Below are positions 1 through 8,515 of a stretch of 64,000 nt of DNA, piece after piece (positions within the stretch are counted from its first letter, which is position 1; each line of letters begins with the position of its first letter). The notes under the pieces were generated by a model. That model was not told where the DNA came from. It ran no database searches and saw only the letters and a list, made by a program, of their open reading frames with translations. A program made the translations under genes and the position numbers. Origin of the DNA: Nocardia stercoris (GTDB lineage: Bacteria; Actinomycetota; Actinomycetes; Mycobacteriales; Mycobacteriaceae); contig NZ_RFFH01000001.1 in the NCBI RefSeq assembly GCF_003696265.1, positions 496,001 through 560,000 of the forward strand, written 5' to 3'.

Positions 1-671
1 TCAACGGAGCGGAGTTCACCGAGGGGGTTCGCACCCCCGGCGCCGATTTTGTGGTGAAGGGCCGCAATGTCGAAGTTCCCGATCATTTCCGCATTCATGT
101 CGCCGACCGATTGTCGAGGCTCGAACGGTTCGATTCCTCCATCTACCTGTTCGACGTCGAGCTGTTCCACGAGCGAAATCGTCGGCAGCGCAAGAGTTGT
201 CAGCGTATAGAGATCACCTCGCGAGGCAAGGGCCCGGTCGTCCGGTCCGAGGCGTGCGCCGACAGCTTCTACGCCGCGCTCGAGCAGGCCGCCCAGAAAC
301 TGGAGAGCCGCCTGCGCCGGACCAAGGATCGCCGTCGCGTCCACTATGGCGAGAAGACGCCGGTTTCGGTGGCCGAGGCCACCGCCGATCTGATCGACGA
401 CTCGCTCACCTCTCCGGCCCTCGACGGCGAGTCCGTGCACGATCACCGGTCCGAGCGGCTCGGTGAGCTGGAATCCGACGAGCACGACGGTCCCGGTCAC
501 ATCGTCCGGACCAAGGTCCACCCGGCCAATCCCATGTCGGTCGACGACGCCCTGTACCAGATGGAGCTCGTCGGTCACGACTTCTTCCTCTTCCACGACC
601 GTGAGTCCGACCGGCCTTCGGTCGTGTACCGGCGGCACGCCTTCGACTACGGCCTGATCCGACTGGCCTGA
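1..671 (+). CDS. hpf: Long-form ribosome hibernation promoting factor HPF (5' end outside window)
   Basis: The reading frame is open from base 3 to a TGA at 669-671, so the start codon lies upstream of the window. The first visible residues run into VVKGRNVEVPDHF, the conserved beginning of the S30AE ribosome-binding domain. An N-terminal S30AE domain is followed by an acidic linker and a C-terminal dimerisation domain (HVRTKVHPANPMSVDDAL onward). That two-domain layout defines the long form, which by itself drives 100S ribosome dimer formation in stationary phase or stress. The family is known as Rv3241c in M. tuberculosis, next to secA1; here a block of other genes separates it from secA1. 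Function is assigned from family knowledge with high confidence. Confidence 0.93.
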   Translation, partial: NGAEFTEGVRTPGADFVVKGRNVEVPDHFRIHVADRLSRLERFDSSIYLFDVELFHERNRRQRKSCQRIEITSRGKGPVVRSEACADSFYAALEQAAQKLESRLRRTKDRRRVHYGEKTPVSVAEATADLIDDSLTSPALDGESVHDHRSERLGELESDEHDGPGHIVRTKVHPANPMSVDDALYQMELVGHDFFLFHDRESDRPSVVYRRHAFDYGLIRLA

Positions 672-688
672 GCGCCGTTACCCCTGAT

Positions 689-723
689 CTCGAGCAGGTC
701 CCGGAATCCGGGCCCTGCTCGAG
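689..723 (+). terminator. Hairpin terminator after hpf
   Basis: A near-perfect stem (CTCGAGCAGG, then CCCGG, closing with CCGGG and CCTGCTCGAG) with an AAT loop begins 18 bases after the hpf stop. There is no clear T tract, which is usual for high-GC actinobacterial terminators. Confidence 0.75.
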
Positions 724-846
724 CCGTTTCCGCAGCCGAAATGCGGTGCGGCGGAACGCGTTCGGGGGGCGAACCGGGCATATCGACCCGACCGATCTTA
801 CTGTCCGGTAAGTTGGTCGGCGGTACTGCCCTCGAAAGGATTTGCC

Positions 847-2145
847 GTGGCCGCCACCGCCGCCCGTCGCGCTGTCATCGTCGCCGGAGCCCGGACTCCG
901 TTCCTGCGCGCGTTCACCGACTTCACCCGCATGGATTCCATCGCCCTGGCCGACGCCGCGGTCGGCGGCCTGCTGAGCCGGGTGGACCTCCCCAAGGAGC
1001 TGGTTCAGGCCGTCGTCTGGGGTGGTGTGGTTCTGCCGAGCGGGGCACCCAACCTCGCCCGCGAGATCGCCATCGACCTGGACCTGGGCGTCGACTCCGG
1101 CTGCGAGGGTTACACAGTGACCCGGGCCTGCGCGTCCGGCCTGCAGGCGGTGACCGCGGCGGCCGCGGCGATCGAGCGCGGCGAATACGACGTGATGATC
1201 GCCGGCGGAAGCGATTCCACCAGCAATGCCGAAGTGAAACTGCCGCAGAAGGTGGTGCACGCGGGTGCGCCGCTGGCGCTCGGCAAGCCGAAGACCAAGG
1301 ACTATCTGTCCGCGATCGCGCAACTGGCGCCGTTCACCGACCTGCTCCCGACCCGGCCGAAGATCGCCGAACGGACCACCGGCGAGGTGATGGGGGAGTC
1401 GGCGGAGAAGATGGCCCGCATCCACGGCATCACCCGCGCGGCCCAGGACGAGTTCGCGGTCCGCTCGCACCACCGCGCCGCGGCGGCCGCCGCCTCCGGC
1501 CGCTTCGACCGTGAGGTGCTCGAAGTTGTCACCCCCGAAGGTGTTTCGATCACCGCCGACGGGCTGGTCCGGCCGCAGACCAGTGTCGAGAAGCTGGCCG
1601 GGCTGCCCCCGGTCTTCGCCGCCGACGGCACCGTCACCGCCGGCAACTCCAGCCCGCTGACCGACGGCGCCGCAGCGGTTTTGATCATGAGCGAGGAACG
1701 GGCCCGTGACCTGGGCTTCGTGCCGCTGGCCGCCTTCCGCTCCTGGAGTTACATCAGCGTGGATCCGGCCGATCAGGTCCTCATCGGCCCGGCGGTGGCG
1801 ATGCCGCGCGCGCTGGACAAGGCCGGGCTGAGCCTGAGCGACATCGACCTCGTCGACATCCACGAGGCCTTCGCCGCCCAGACCCTGTCCGTGCTGTCCG
1901 CCCTGGCCAGCGACGAATGGGCGCAGGCCAAGCTGGGCCGCGACACCGCGGTGGGCGAGATCGATCCCGCGATCCTGAACGTGCACGGTGGCTCGGTCGC
2001 GCTCGGCCACCCCTTCGCCGCCACCGGTGCCCGCATGGTCGCGACCATGGCCAACGAACTCGCCATCACCGGCAAATCCACTGCGCTGCTGGGCATCTGC
2101 GCGGCCGGTGGGATCGGTGCCGCGGCGGTGCTGGAAAGCATCTGA
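847..2145 (+). CDS. FadI-type acetyl-CoA C-acyltransferase (thiolase)
   Basis: This 432-residue protein is a degradative thiolase that cleaves 3-ketoacyl-CoA with CoA in fatty-acid beta-oxidation. The acylation cysteine is Cys95 in VTRACASGLQAV. The other thiolase signatures are present: HEAFAAQ, GGSVALGHPFAATGAR (His) and the second cysteine in GICAAGGIGAAAV. The overall pattern (APNLAREI, MGESAEKMA, GTVTAGNSSPLTDGAAAV) resembles FadI of the anaerobic beta-oxidation complex more than FadA. The GTG start at 847 is preceded by AAAGGA at a suitable distance. No FadJ-like partner is adjacent, so it is probably monocistronic. The catalytic assignment is strong; the exact chain-length preference is unknown. 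Confidence 0.9.
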   Translation: MAATAARRAVIVAGARTPFLRAFTDFTRMDSIALADAAVGGLLSRVDLPKELVQAVVWGGVVLPSGAPNLAREIAIDLDLGVDSGCEGYTVTRACASGLQAVTAAAAAIERGEYDVMIAGGSDSTSNAEVKLPQKVVHAGAPLALGKPKTKDYLSAIAQLAPFTDLLPTRPKIAERTTGEVMGESAEKMARIHGITRAAQDEFAVRSHHRAAAAAASGRFDREVLEVVTPEGVSITADGLVRPQTSVEKLAGLPPVFAADGTVTAGNSSPLTDGAAAVLIMSEERARDLGFVPLAAFRSWSYISVDPADQVLIGPAVAMPRALDKAGLSLSDIDLVDIHEAFAAQTLSVLSALASDEWAQAKLGRDTAVGEIDPAILNVHGGSVALGHPFAATGARMVATMANELAITGKSTALLGICAAGGIGAAAVLESI

Positions 2146-2302
2146 TCGCAGCCTATGTGGTCCGCGCCGTGCGGATCGCAGGTCCGCGACCCGGGTGGAG
2201 CGGAGACTGTCGGCACATCCCCTCCGCTGCGGCGGGTCTGCGTGCCGGCGGAATCGGGGCCGCCGCAGTCCTCGCCGAGCGTGGACCGCAGGCGCGAATC
2301 CC

Positions 2303-3244
2303 TCAGCGCCGCACGGTGAGTACCGCGTTGCCGCGGATGCGGCGGGCGGCGAGATCGGCCAGTGCCGTGGGTGTTTCGGCCCAGTCGGTGACGCGTCCCA
2401 GCTCGGGGTGCAGCGTGCCCGCCGCGACCGCGGACACCAGTTCGGCGAGGTCGGTGGCGTCCGAACGGTCGGACACCCAGTGCGGGAAGTGGTGCAGCGC
2501 CAACGGTGTCGAGCCGATCAGTTCGAAGAAGTCCAGGCTGATCGGTTCCAGACCGGCTTGGCCGAACCAGATCACCGTGCCGCCCGGCGCCAGCCGCGCC
2601 AGCGCCGCCGCGAAGGTCGCGCCGCCGACCGATTCCAGGATCAACTCGAAAGGTTCACCGTCGCGGGCGATCTCGGTGACGAACTCGGCGCCGAACGCCG
2701 CCAGCCGCTGTCCGCGGTCCGCCGTGGCGGCGACCGCGGTTACGGCGGCACCGGCGGCGACCAGTAGCTCGACCAGTAGGTGGCCGACACCGCCGGACGC
2801 GCCGGTCACCAGTACCCGGCGGCCGGTAACGTCTCCGGCCTTGCGCAGCAATCGGATCGCGGTGATTCCGGCCAGCGGCAGCGATGCCGCGATCTCGTCG
2901 GAGACGTGGTCCGGCAGCGTGGTGAGGAGATCGGTGGCGACGGCGACCCGCTCGGCCCAGCCGCCGCCGTCCGGGTGCGCGACGACCCGCTCACCCGCCT
3001 GCGGGCCGCTGCCGTCCGCCGCCGCGACCACCACCCGGCCCGCGACATCCTGGCCGGGGACGGTGCCCGCGGTGCGGCCGGGCCCGTAAGCGCCGGTGAG
3101 ACCGAGGAATTCGCCACGGTTCACCGAGAACGCGGTCACCTCGACCACCGCCTGGTTCGATGCCGGTACCGGCTCGGCCACGTCGGCGAGCTCGATCGGA
3201 TGTGCGGCGCCGTGCTTCGCGTCGGTCGCGGTCCATGCCTTCAT
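2303..3244 (-). CDS. Zinc-type MDR family alcohol dehydrogenase / quinone oxidoreductase
   Basis: The 313-residue product has the medium-chain dehydrogenase layout. A GroES-like N-terminal domain (EPVPASNQAVVEVTAFSVNRGEFLG) precedes a Rossmann nucleotide-binding domain with VLVTGASGGVGHLLVELL around the middle. Structural zinc cysteines are absent, which fits the NADPH:quinone reductase branch rather than zinc alcohol dehydrogenases. The ATG at 3244 was chosen because GGAG lies about 7 bases upstream and because the family normally starts with MKAW; a longer open frame upstream is unlikely to be translated. It is divergent from an HxlR regulator, an arrangement typical of electrophile- or quinone-responsive reductases. 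The substrate is unknown. Confidence 0.85.
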   Translation of the reverse strand: MKAWTATDAKHGAAHPIELADVAEPVPASNQAVVEVTAFSVNRGEFLGLTGAYGPGRTAGTVPGQDVAGRVVVAAADGSGPQAGERVVAHPDGGGWAERVAVATDLLTTLPDHVSDEIAASLPLAGITAIRLLRKAGDVTGRRVLVTGASGGVGHLLVELLVAAGAAVTAVAATADRGQRLAAFGAEFVTEIARDGEPFELILESVGGATFAAALARLAPGGTVIWFGQAGLEPISLDFFELIGSTPLALHHFPHWVSDRSDATDLAELVSAVAAGTLHPELGRVTDWAETPTALADLAARRIRGNAVLTVRR

Positions 3245-3359
3245 TACCTGCTCCGTTCGATCGAGATCCCTACCGGGGAAGGATCTTTCGTGCGGATTCG
3301 ACGGTATGACCGGGTCGAGCACGCCGGAAGGAGGCAGTAATCAGTGGTATAGGTACCTG
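3245..3359. promoter_or_regulatory. Divergent promoter region of the oxidoreductase and HxlR genes
   Basis: This 115-base region holds a perfect 8-base palindrome AGGTACCT (3351-3358) beside the HxlR start and a TATAGGT element (3348-3354) that could be a -10 for a leaderless HxlR transcript. An AAGGAGG (3328-3334) sits too far from the HxlR GTG to serve it; the only start near it opens a two-codon frame (GTG GTA TAG at 3344-3352). The palindrome is a candidate HxlR operator (inference). Confidence 0.45.
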
Positions 3360-3749
3360 GTGGAAACCAACGAGTTCACCGGTGTTCCGGGCTGGGACGT
3401 ACTGTCCGCGAAGTGCCCCAGCCGGCAGGTTTTCGACCGCATCGGCGAGCGCTGGACCGGGCTGATCCTGCTCGCGCTGGAACCCGGCACGCTGCGCTTC
3501 TCGGAGCTGCGCCGGCGGGTGGAGGGCGTCACGCAGAAGATGCTGACCCAGACCCTGCGGAACCTGGAACGGGACGGCATGGTCGAGCGGCGGGTGTACG
3601 CGACCGTGCCCGCGACCGTCGAATACGAACTCACCCCGATGGGGCACAGCCTGTGTGCGGCCGTCTCGGCGCTGCGTGGCTGGGCCTACGACCACATGGA
3701 CGACATCGCGGCCGCGCAGGCGCACTTCGACGCCCGCCTGACTGCCTGA
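3360..3749 (+). CDS. HxlR-family winged helix-turn-helix regulator
   Basis: A 129-residue MarR/HxlR-like repressor. It shows the family hallmarks: a cysteine followed by the conserved core CPSRQVFDRIGERWTGLIL, the recognition region LRFSELRRRVEGVTQKMLTQTLRNLERDG, and the wing (VERRVYATVPATVEYELTPMG). The N-terminal cysteine is the redox or electrophile sensor in several family members. The GTG at 3360 matches the usual HxlR length; an in-frame ATG at 3306 would add 18 residues. It is transcribed divergently from the quinone oxidoreductase, so control of that gene is the simplest inference. Confidence 0.85.
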   Translation: METNEFTGVPGWDVLSAKCPSRQVFDRIGERWTGLILLALEPGTLRFSELRRRVEGVTQKMLTQTLRNLERDGMVERRVYATVPATVEYELTPMGHSLCAAVSALRGWAYDHMDDIAAAQAHFDARLTA

Positions 3750-3758
3750 CGCCCGGTG

Positions 3759-4397
3759 TCAGGCGCCGGCGCCGAAGCTCTCATGGTGGATGGCGTCGGT
3801 GAGCGGGCGGCGGTTGCGCCAGCCGAACCGTTCCAGATCGGGGGTCTCCTGGAACTGCTCGACCGGGCCGACGCACAACCACGCGACCGGGCGCACGCCC
3901 TCGGGCAGCCGGACCAGGTCGGCGAGCACCGGGGTGTCGTAGAAGCTGACCCAGCCGACACCGATGCCCTCGGCGGTGGCGGCCAGCCACAGGTTCTGGA
4001 TGGCCAGGATCGTGGAGTACAGCCCGGTCTCGGGCACGCTGGCGCGGCCCAGGATGTGCGGGCCGCCGCGGCTGTCGTCGTGGGTGACGACGATGCCGGT
4101 GCCGCTCTCGGTGATGCCCTCGATCTTGATCGGCTCGAAGGTCGCGGCCCGGTCCGGTGGCAGGCTCGCGCGGAACTCGCGGCGCTTGGTGGCGACGTGC
4201 GCGGCGAAGGATTCCAGCTTGGCTCGATCGCGCACGATCACGAAGTCCCAGGGCTGCGAATTGCCGACACTGGGCGCCCGGTGGGCGGCGTCGAGAATGC
4301 GCAGCAGCGTGTCGTCGTCGACGAGCTCGCCGGTGAATTCGGCACGGACGTCACGCCGACGGCGGATCACATCGTAGATATCGGTCTCGAGCAACAC
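3759..4397 (-). CDS. bluB: 5,6-dimethylbenzimidazole synthase BluB
   Basis: The 212-residue protein belongs to the nitroreductase-fold BluB family, which breaks down reduced FMN with oxygen to make DMB, the lower ligand of vitamin B12. Supporting signatures are the N-terminal IYDVIRRRRDVRAEF, then APSVGNSQPWDFVIV, RASLPPDRA and GIGVGWVSFYDTPVLADLV. The GTG at 4397 is chosen because it falls just before the conserved N-terminus; TTG at 4394 is an alternative. The open frame runs much further upstream but that part is antisense to the desaturase. No cobalamin riboswitch is recognisable upstream, and no other B12 gene lies next to it. Confidence 0.87.
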   Translation of the reverse strand: MLLETDIYDVIRRRRDVRAEFTGELVDDDTLLRILDAAHRAPSVGNSQPWDFVIVRDRAKLESFAAHVATKRREFRASLPPDRAATFEPIKIEGITESGTGIVVTHDDSRGGPHILGRASVPETGLYSTILAIQNLWLAATAEGIGVGWVSFYDTPVLADLVRLPEGVRPVAWLCVGPVEQFQETPDLERFGWRNRRPLTDAIHHESFGAGA

Positions 4398-4432
4398 GTA
4401 AGACAGTGAACCAGCCGCTCGGACCCGAGTAC

Positions 4433-4471
4433 GACACCGGCCCCGCGTCGTAATGACGTGGGGCCGGTGTC
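4433..4471 (-). terminator. Strong hairpin after the first desaturase gene
   Basis: A 17-base-pair stem (4433-4449 with 4455-4471, one G-T wobble) closes a GTAAT loop. It lies 36 bases after the stop of the leftward desaturase gene and just before the bluB start, so it should insulate bluB. Confidence 0.8.
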
Positions 4472-4507
4472 GGATTCGTGTGTAACGAAAACTGTTGCGG
4501 GACTGGC

Positions 4508-5770
4508 CTATCCGACCGAGACCGGATGCGCCGCGCGCTTGGCGACCGCTGCGGTGCGCTTGCGCCCGGCAGCCAGTGCCGAGCGCAGGCCGCGGCGCTT
4601 GCCGGCCGCGTCGAAGGTGGCGGTGCCGCCGAAGGCCTTTTCCGACTTGGTCTCGGGTGCGTCGTCGGTGGTGCGGCGCAGGTACTTGTTCGGCAGCGAC
4701 AGCTTCATGATCGTGCGCCACGCCTTGAAGTACTGGGCCCCGAACGAACCGGTGGTGTAGGGCAGGTCGTACTTGTCGCACAGCGCCCGGACCCGGACCG
4801 CGATGTCCGCGTAGCGGTTGCTCGGCAGGTCGGGGAACAGGTGGTGTTCGATCTGGTGCGACAGGTTGCCGGACATGAAGTGCATCAGGCGGCCGCCGGT
4901 GATGTTGGCGCTGCCCAGCATCTGGCGCAGGTACCACTCGCCCTGCGTCTCGTTCTCGCAGTCGGACTTGGTGAACTTCTCCGCGCCGTCGGGGAAGTGG
5001 CCGCAGAAGATGATCGCGTTGGTCCACACGTTGCGCACGATGTTGGCGGCGATGTTCGCGGTGAGTGTGGACAGGAACGCCGGGCCGGTGAGCAGCGGGA
5101 ACAGCAGGTAGTCCTTGCCAGCCTGCTTGCCGATCTTCTTCAGCACCATCGTGCGGTCGGCCTGGAACTGCTTGTACTCGGGGCTGTCCTTGGCCCACTT
5201 CTTCTTCGCCAGCTTGCCCAGCTCCAGGTGCTGGATCGCGACGCCGTACTCGAACAGCAGCTGCAGCAGCAGGTTGTACACCGGCTGGCCGAGGTAGAAC
5301 GGCGCCCAGCGCTGGTCGCGGGTGACCCGCAGCAGGCCGTAGCCGATGTCGTCGTCCATGCCCAGCACGTTGGTGTACTTGTGGTGCAGGAAGTTGTGCG
5401 TGATCTTCCAGTGCTCGGACGGGCCGACGTTGTCCCATTCCCAGGTGGTGGAGTGGATTTCCGGATCGTTCATCCAGTCCCACTGCCCGTGCATGACGTT
5501 GTGGCCGATCTCCATGTTCTCGATGATCTTGGCCGTGCCGAGCAGGGCGACGCCGGCGATCCAGGCCGGCGGTAGGAAGCTCGCGAATAGCACGCCACGC
5601 CCGCTCAGCTCGAGCACTCGCTGCAGTCGGATGACATTGCGAATGTACCGAGCGTCACGCTCGCCCCGGGAGGACTCGATGTCGCGGCGGATGGCATCGA
5701 GTTCGATGCCGATCGCCTCGACGTCCTCCGGAGTGAGGTGTGCGTATTCCTTCACGTCCGAGATCGCCAT
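4508..5770 (-). CDS. desA3: DesA3-like membrane acyl-CoA delta-9 desaturase
   Basis: A 420-residue integral membrane di-iron desaturase. It has the three histidine boxes: H90-x3-H94, H125-x3-H129-H130 and H305-x3-H309-H310, plus the LFPDLPSNRY motif after the last box. Family knowledge: DesA3 (Rv3229c) works with the Rv3230c-type reductase to convert stearoyl-CoA to oleoyl-CoA. Here a paralogue (5836-7125) and the reductase (7249-8397) lie upstream on the same strand. The ATG start gives MAISDVKEYAHL, aligned with MAIADIGAYAHL of the paralogue. A cluster of GTAGGTT repeats sits 14 bases upstream of the start, suggesting its own regulated promoter. Confidence 0.92.
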   Translation of the reverse strand: MAISDVKEYAHLTPEDVEAIGIELDAIRRDIESSRGERDARYIRNVIRLQRVLELSGRGVLFASFLPPAWIAGVALLGTAKIIENMEIGHNVMHGQWDWMNDPEIHSTTWEWDNVGPSEHWKITHNFLHHKYTNVLGMDDDIGYGLLRVTRDQRWAPFYLGQPVYNLLLQLLFEYGVAIQHLELGKLAKKKWAKDSPEYKQFQADRTMVLKKIGKQAGKDYLLFPLLTGPAFLSTLTANIAANIVRNVWTNAIIFCGHFPDGAEKFTKSDCENETQGEWYLRQMLGSANITGGRLMHFMSGNLSHQIEHHLFPDLPSNRYADIAVRVRALCDKYDLPYTTGSFGAQYFKAWRTIMKLSLPNKYLRRTTDDAPETKSEKAFGGTATFDAAGKRRGLRSALAAGRKRTAAVAKRAAHPVSVG

Positions 5771-5783
5771 GGCGGCTACCCTA

Positions 5784-5811
5784 CCGTAGGTTACGGAAGT
5801 GTAGGTTACGG
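5784..5811. promoter_or_regulatory. Putative operator of the desaturase gene (two GTAGGTTACGG copies)
   Basis: CCGTAGGTTACGG (5784-5796) is an inverted repeat, CCGTA-GGT-TACGG. A second copy, GTGTAGGTTACGG, occupies 5799-5811, exactly 15 bases on. Closely related elements with the same 15-base spacing occur upstream of the reductase gene (8457-8480). They look like sites for one shared regulator, whose identity is unknown. Confidence 0.6.
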
Positions 5812-5835
5812 TCCCGGCAAGGAAATTCGGGTGAT

Positions 5836-7125
5836 CTACATCACTCGGGCATCTCGGGCGTGCCGTGCCTTCTCGCGCAGCGCGACCTTGGCCTCGGCCA
5901 GCGCGGACCGCAATCCGCGGCGCCGGCCGGTGACCGGATCGACCACCGGACCACGCTCGTACTCGGCGAAGAAGCCGGCCGCCGCCGGGAACCGGTCCGC
6001 GAACTTGCGTTCCGACGCCGTCTCCGGCGCATCGTCGGCGGTGCGCTTGAGGAACCGGTCCGGCAGCGCGAGCTTGTGGATGGTCCGGAAGGCGAGCAGA
6101 TACTGCTTACCCAGCGAACCGGTGGTGTAGGGCAGGTCGTACTTGTCGCACAGCTGCCGGACCCGCTCCGAGATCTCCGGGTACCGGTTGCTGGGCAGAT
6201 CCGGGAACAGGTGGTGCTCGATCTGGTAGCAGAGGTTGCCGCTCATGAACGCCATGGCCGGACCCGCCTCGAAGTTGGCGCTGCCCAGCATCTGGCGCAG
6301 GTACCACTCGGCCCGGGTCTCGTCGGTGAACTGATCCTTGGTGAACTTCTCGGCGCCGTCGGGGAAGTGGCCGCAGAAGATCACCGCGTAGGCCCACAGG
6401 TTGCGGATCAGATTCGCGGCGAGGTTCGCCTGCAGCGTCCGCTTCCAGGCCGGACCGGTCAGCAGCGGGTGGATGACGAAGTCCTTCGCGACCTGACGGC
6501 CGGCCTTGCGGAAGAACCGCTTGTTCGGCTCGGAGAGCAACTGCGCCGACGGGACGCCGGACAGCTGCTTCTCGATACTGAGGTCGTGCAGGGCGATACC
6601 CCACTCGAAGGTGGCCGCCAGGATCAGGTTCGCCACCGGCTGCGCCAGATTGATCGGACGCCACTCCATGTCCCGGGTCATGCGCAGGATGCCGAACCCG
6701 AGGTCGTCGTCCATGTCCATGATGTTGGTGTAGGTGTGGTGCGAGTAGTTGTGCGCCCGCTTCCACTGCCCCGACGTGCCCGTCATGTCCCACTCCCACG
6801 TGGTGGAGTGGATCTCCGGGTCGTTCATCCAGTCCCACTGCCCGTGGCTGATGTTGTGCCCGAGCTCCATGTTCTCGATGATCTTGGCGACCGCGAGCAT
6901 GCCGGTCCCCGCCAGCCAGGCCCACTTGTTGCGGCTGCCGAACAGGGTGGCGCGAGCCGTCGCCTCCAGCAGCCGCTGCGCGCGGATGCTGCGGCGAATG
7001 TATTTGGCGTCGCGCGCCCCCAGTGAATGTTCGACGTCGCGGCGGATCACGTCGAGCTCCCGGCCGAGAGCTTCGATATCGGCCTCGGTCAGGTGCGCGT
7101 ACGCACCGATATCGGCGATGGCCAT
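5836..7125 (-). CDS. Second DesA3-like acyl-CoA desaturase
   Basis: A 429-residue paralogue of the neighbouring desaturase. It retains all three histidine boxes (ELGHNISHGQWDW, HNYSHHTYTN, YQIEHHLFPDLPSNRY) and long stretches identical to its neighbour (NDPEIHSTTWEWD, IFCGHFPDGAEKFTK, EWYLRQMLGSAN). The ATG at 7125 is preceded by GGAG at about 9 bases and gives the conserved MAIADIGAYAHL; an upstream frame extension lacks support. It lies 123 bases downstream of the reductase and may be co-transcribed with it, whereas the first desaturase has its own operator-like repeats. Different chain-length or position specificity from the first copy is possible but cannot be read from sequence. Confidence 0.9.
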   Translation of the reverse strand: MAIADIGAYAHLTEADIEALGRELDVIRRDVEHSLGARDAKYIRRSIRAQRLLEATARATLFGSRNKWAWLAGTGMLAVAKIIENMELGHNISHGQWDWMNDPEIHSTTWEWDMTGTSGQWKRAHNYSHHTYTNIMDMDDDLGFGILRMTRDMEWRPINLAQPVANLILAATFEWGIALHDLSIEKQLSGVPSAQLLSEPNKRFFRKAGRQVAKDFVIHPLLTGPAWKRTLQANLAANLIRNLWAYAVIFCGHFPDGAEKFTKDQFTDETRAEWYLRQMLGSANFEAGPAMAFMSGNLCYQIEHHLFPDLPSNRYPEISERVRQLCDKYDLPYTTGSLGKQYLLAFRTIHKLALPDRFLKRTADDAPETASERKFADRFPAAAGFFAEYERGPVVDPVTGRRRGLRSALAEAKVALREKARHARDARVM

Positions 7126-7248
7126 GACTTTGTTCTCCGATTTCGGTGCGATACGCACGGCCGATGTGGACGTGAGGGATTGAGTTCGAGGGTAGCTGAC
7201 CTGCGCCGACCGCGCTGCAGGGTGCGACTCGTACGCGCCGCGGCAGTG

Positions 7249-8397
7249 TCAGACGTCGAGGGTGCAGTCGCCCGCCGCGACCGAGATGCAGGTCTGGATC
7301 TTTTCTCCGGCCTGCCGTTCCGCACCGTTGCGGAGATCGCGGGTGTGGCCTTCGGTGAGGGTGACCACACAAGTCTGGCAGATGCCCATCCGGCAGCCGA
7401 ACGGCATCTGCACACCGGCCTGCTCACCGGCCTGCAGCAGGCTGGTGGCGCCGTCGATCTCGACCGAGCGACCGGCGCGCGCGAAGGTGACGGTGCCGCC
7501 CTCGCCGCTCGCCGCCCGCTCCACCTCGAACCGCTCGACGTGCAGCTTGTCGCTGACACCTGCTGCGGCCCAATGATTTTCGATGTCGGTGAGCAGGGCG
7601 GCCGGACCGCAGGCCCAGGTCTCGCGCTCCCGCCAATCCGGGTACAGGGTGTCCAGCTCGGCGAGGGAGAACTTGCCCTGGGTGCCGGTCAGGTGCAGAT
7701 GCGAGGTGAAGTTGGGGTGCGCCGCGGACAGCGCCTTCAACTCGTCGCCGAACATGACGTCCTCGGCGGCGCGCGCCGAATGGATGTGCACGACATCGGG
7801 CCACTGGCCGCGCCGGTCCAGGGTGCGCAGCATCGCCATCACCGGCGTGATACCGCTGCCCGCGGTCACGAAGAGCACCTTCGCCGGTGCCGGCTCGGGA
7901 AGCACGAAACCGCCCTGCGGCGCGGCCAGCCGCACGATCGTGCCGGCCGGAACACCGTTGACCAGGTGGCTGGACAGGAAGCCCTCCGGCATCGCCTTCA
8001 CCGCGATGGAGATCAGCCGCTTGCGGCGGTTGCCGGCGTCGGTCCAGTCCGGCGGGCAGGTCAGCGAATACGAGCGCCAGTGCCAGCGGCCGTCCACCAG
8101 CACACCGATGCCGATGTACTGACCGGGAGTGAACTTGAAGTCGAAGCCCCAGCCCGGCCGGATCACCAGGGTCACCGAATCCGCGGTCTCCGGCCGCACC
8201 TCGACGATGCGGCCGCGCAGCTCACGCGCCGACCACAGCGGATTCACCAGGTGCAGGTAGTCGTCGGGCAGCAGCGGGGTGGTGACCCGTGCCGCCGCGC
8301 CACGCAGGGCGTCGAGCCGGGTCTTCCCGGCCATCTTGGCCTCGGCGACCGGCGCTTCCAGCCACGCCTTGATGCCCTGAACCGATTTCTGAACCAT
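7249..8397 (-). CDS. Rv3230c-type ferredoxin reductase, electron donor to DesA3
   Basis: This 382-residue flavoprotein has an FAD-binding barrel ([22 protein letters not shown]), an NAD(P)H-binding domain ([33 protein letters not shown]) and a C-terminal plant-type [2Fe-2S] domain with [11 protein letters not shown] and a later cysteine in IQTCIS. In mycobacteria the equivalent protein passes electrons from NADPH to the DesA3 di-iron centre, and gene adjacency here supports the same role. The ATG at 8397 is chosen because the longer frame upstream runs through the promoter repeats and has no family similarity. Its Shine-Dalgarno is weak. Confidence 0.9.
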   Translation of the reverse strand: MVQKSVQGIKAWLEAPVAEAKMAGKTRLDALRGAAARVTTPLLPDDYLHLVNPLWSARELRGRIVEVRPETADSVTLVIRPGWGFDFKFTPGQYIGIGVLVDGRWHWRSYSLTCPPDWTDAGNRRKRLISIAVKAMPEGFLSSHLVNGVPAGTIVRLAAPQGGFVLPEPAPAKVLFVTAGSGITPVMAMLRTLDRRGQWPDVVHIHSARAAEDVMFGDELKALSAAHPNFTSHLHLTGTQGKFSLAELDTLYPDWRERETWACGPAALLTDIENHWAAAGVSDKLHVERFEVERAASGEGGTVTFARAGRSVEIDGATSLLQAGEQAGVQMPFGCRMGICQTCVVTLTEGHTRDLRNGAERQAGEKIQTCISVAAGDCTLDV

Positions 8398-8456
8398 TGT
8401 CGAGGACGCCCGTTTCCTGTAATTCCGGGGCGCAGTGTGCCGCGCCATTGCCGCCC

Positions 8457-8505
8457 AGGTTACGACATCGTAGGTTTCGGGGCCAACGGTGCCGTAGGTT
8501 TGCGG
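8457..8505. promoter_or_regulatory. Putative operator of the reductase gene (three GTAGGTT-like copies)
   Basis: AGGTTACGA (8457-8465) and TCGTAGGTTTCGG (8468-8480) repeat with a 15-base period, the same as in front of the first desaturase. A third copy, CCGTAGGTTTGCGG, lies at 8492-8505. Their position upstream of the reductase, and the match to 5784-5811, suggests a shared desaturase regulon. Confidence 0.58.
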
Positions 8506-8515
8506 CGTACCCCGG

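Noticed and set aside
406..2010. Long minus-strand open frame opposite hpf and the thiolase gene
   Set aside because: It is antisense to two well-supported genes, has no family similarity and arises from the lack of stop codons in GC-rich DNA.
4398..4507. Cobalamin riboswitch before bluB
   Set aside because: The gap is short, filled mostly by a terminator hairpin, and lacks a B12-box-like sequence.
4398..5483. N-terminal extension of the bluB frame
   Set aside because: The added part overlaps the first desaturase gene in another frame and shows no homology; BluB homology begins at about 4397.
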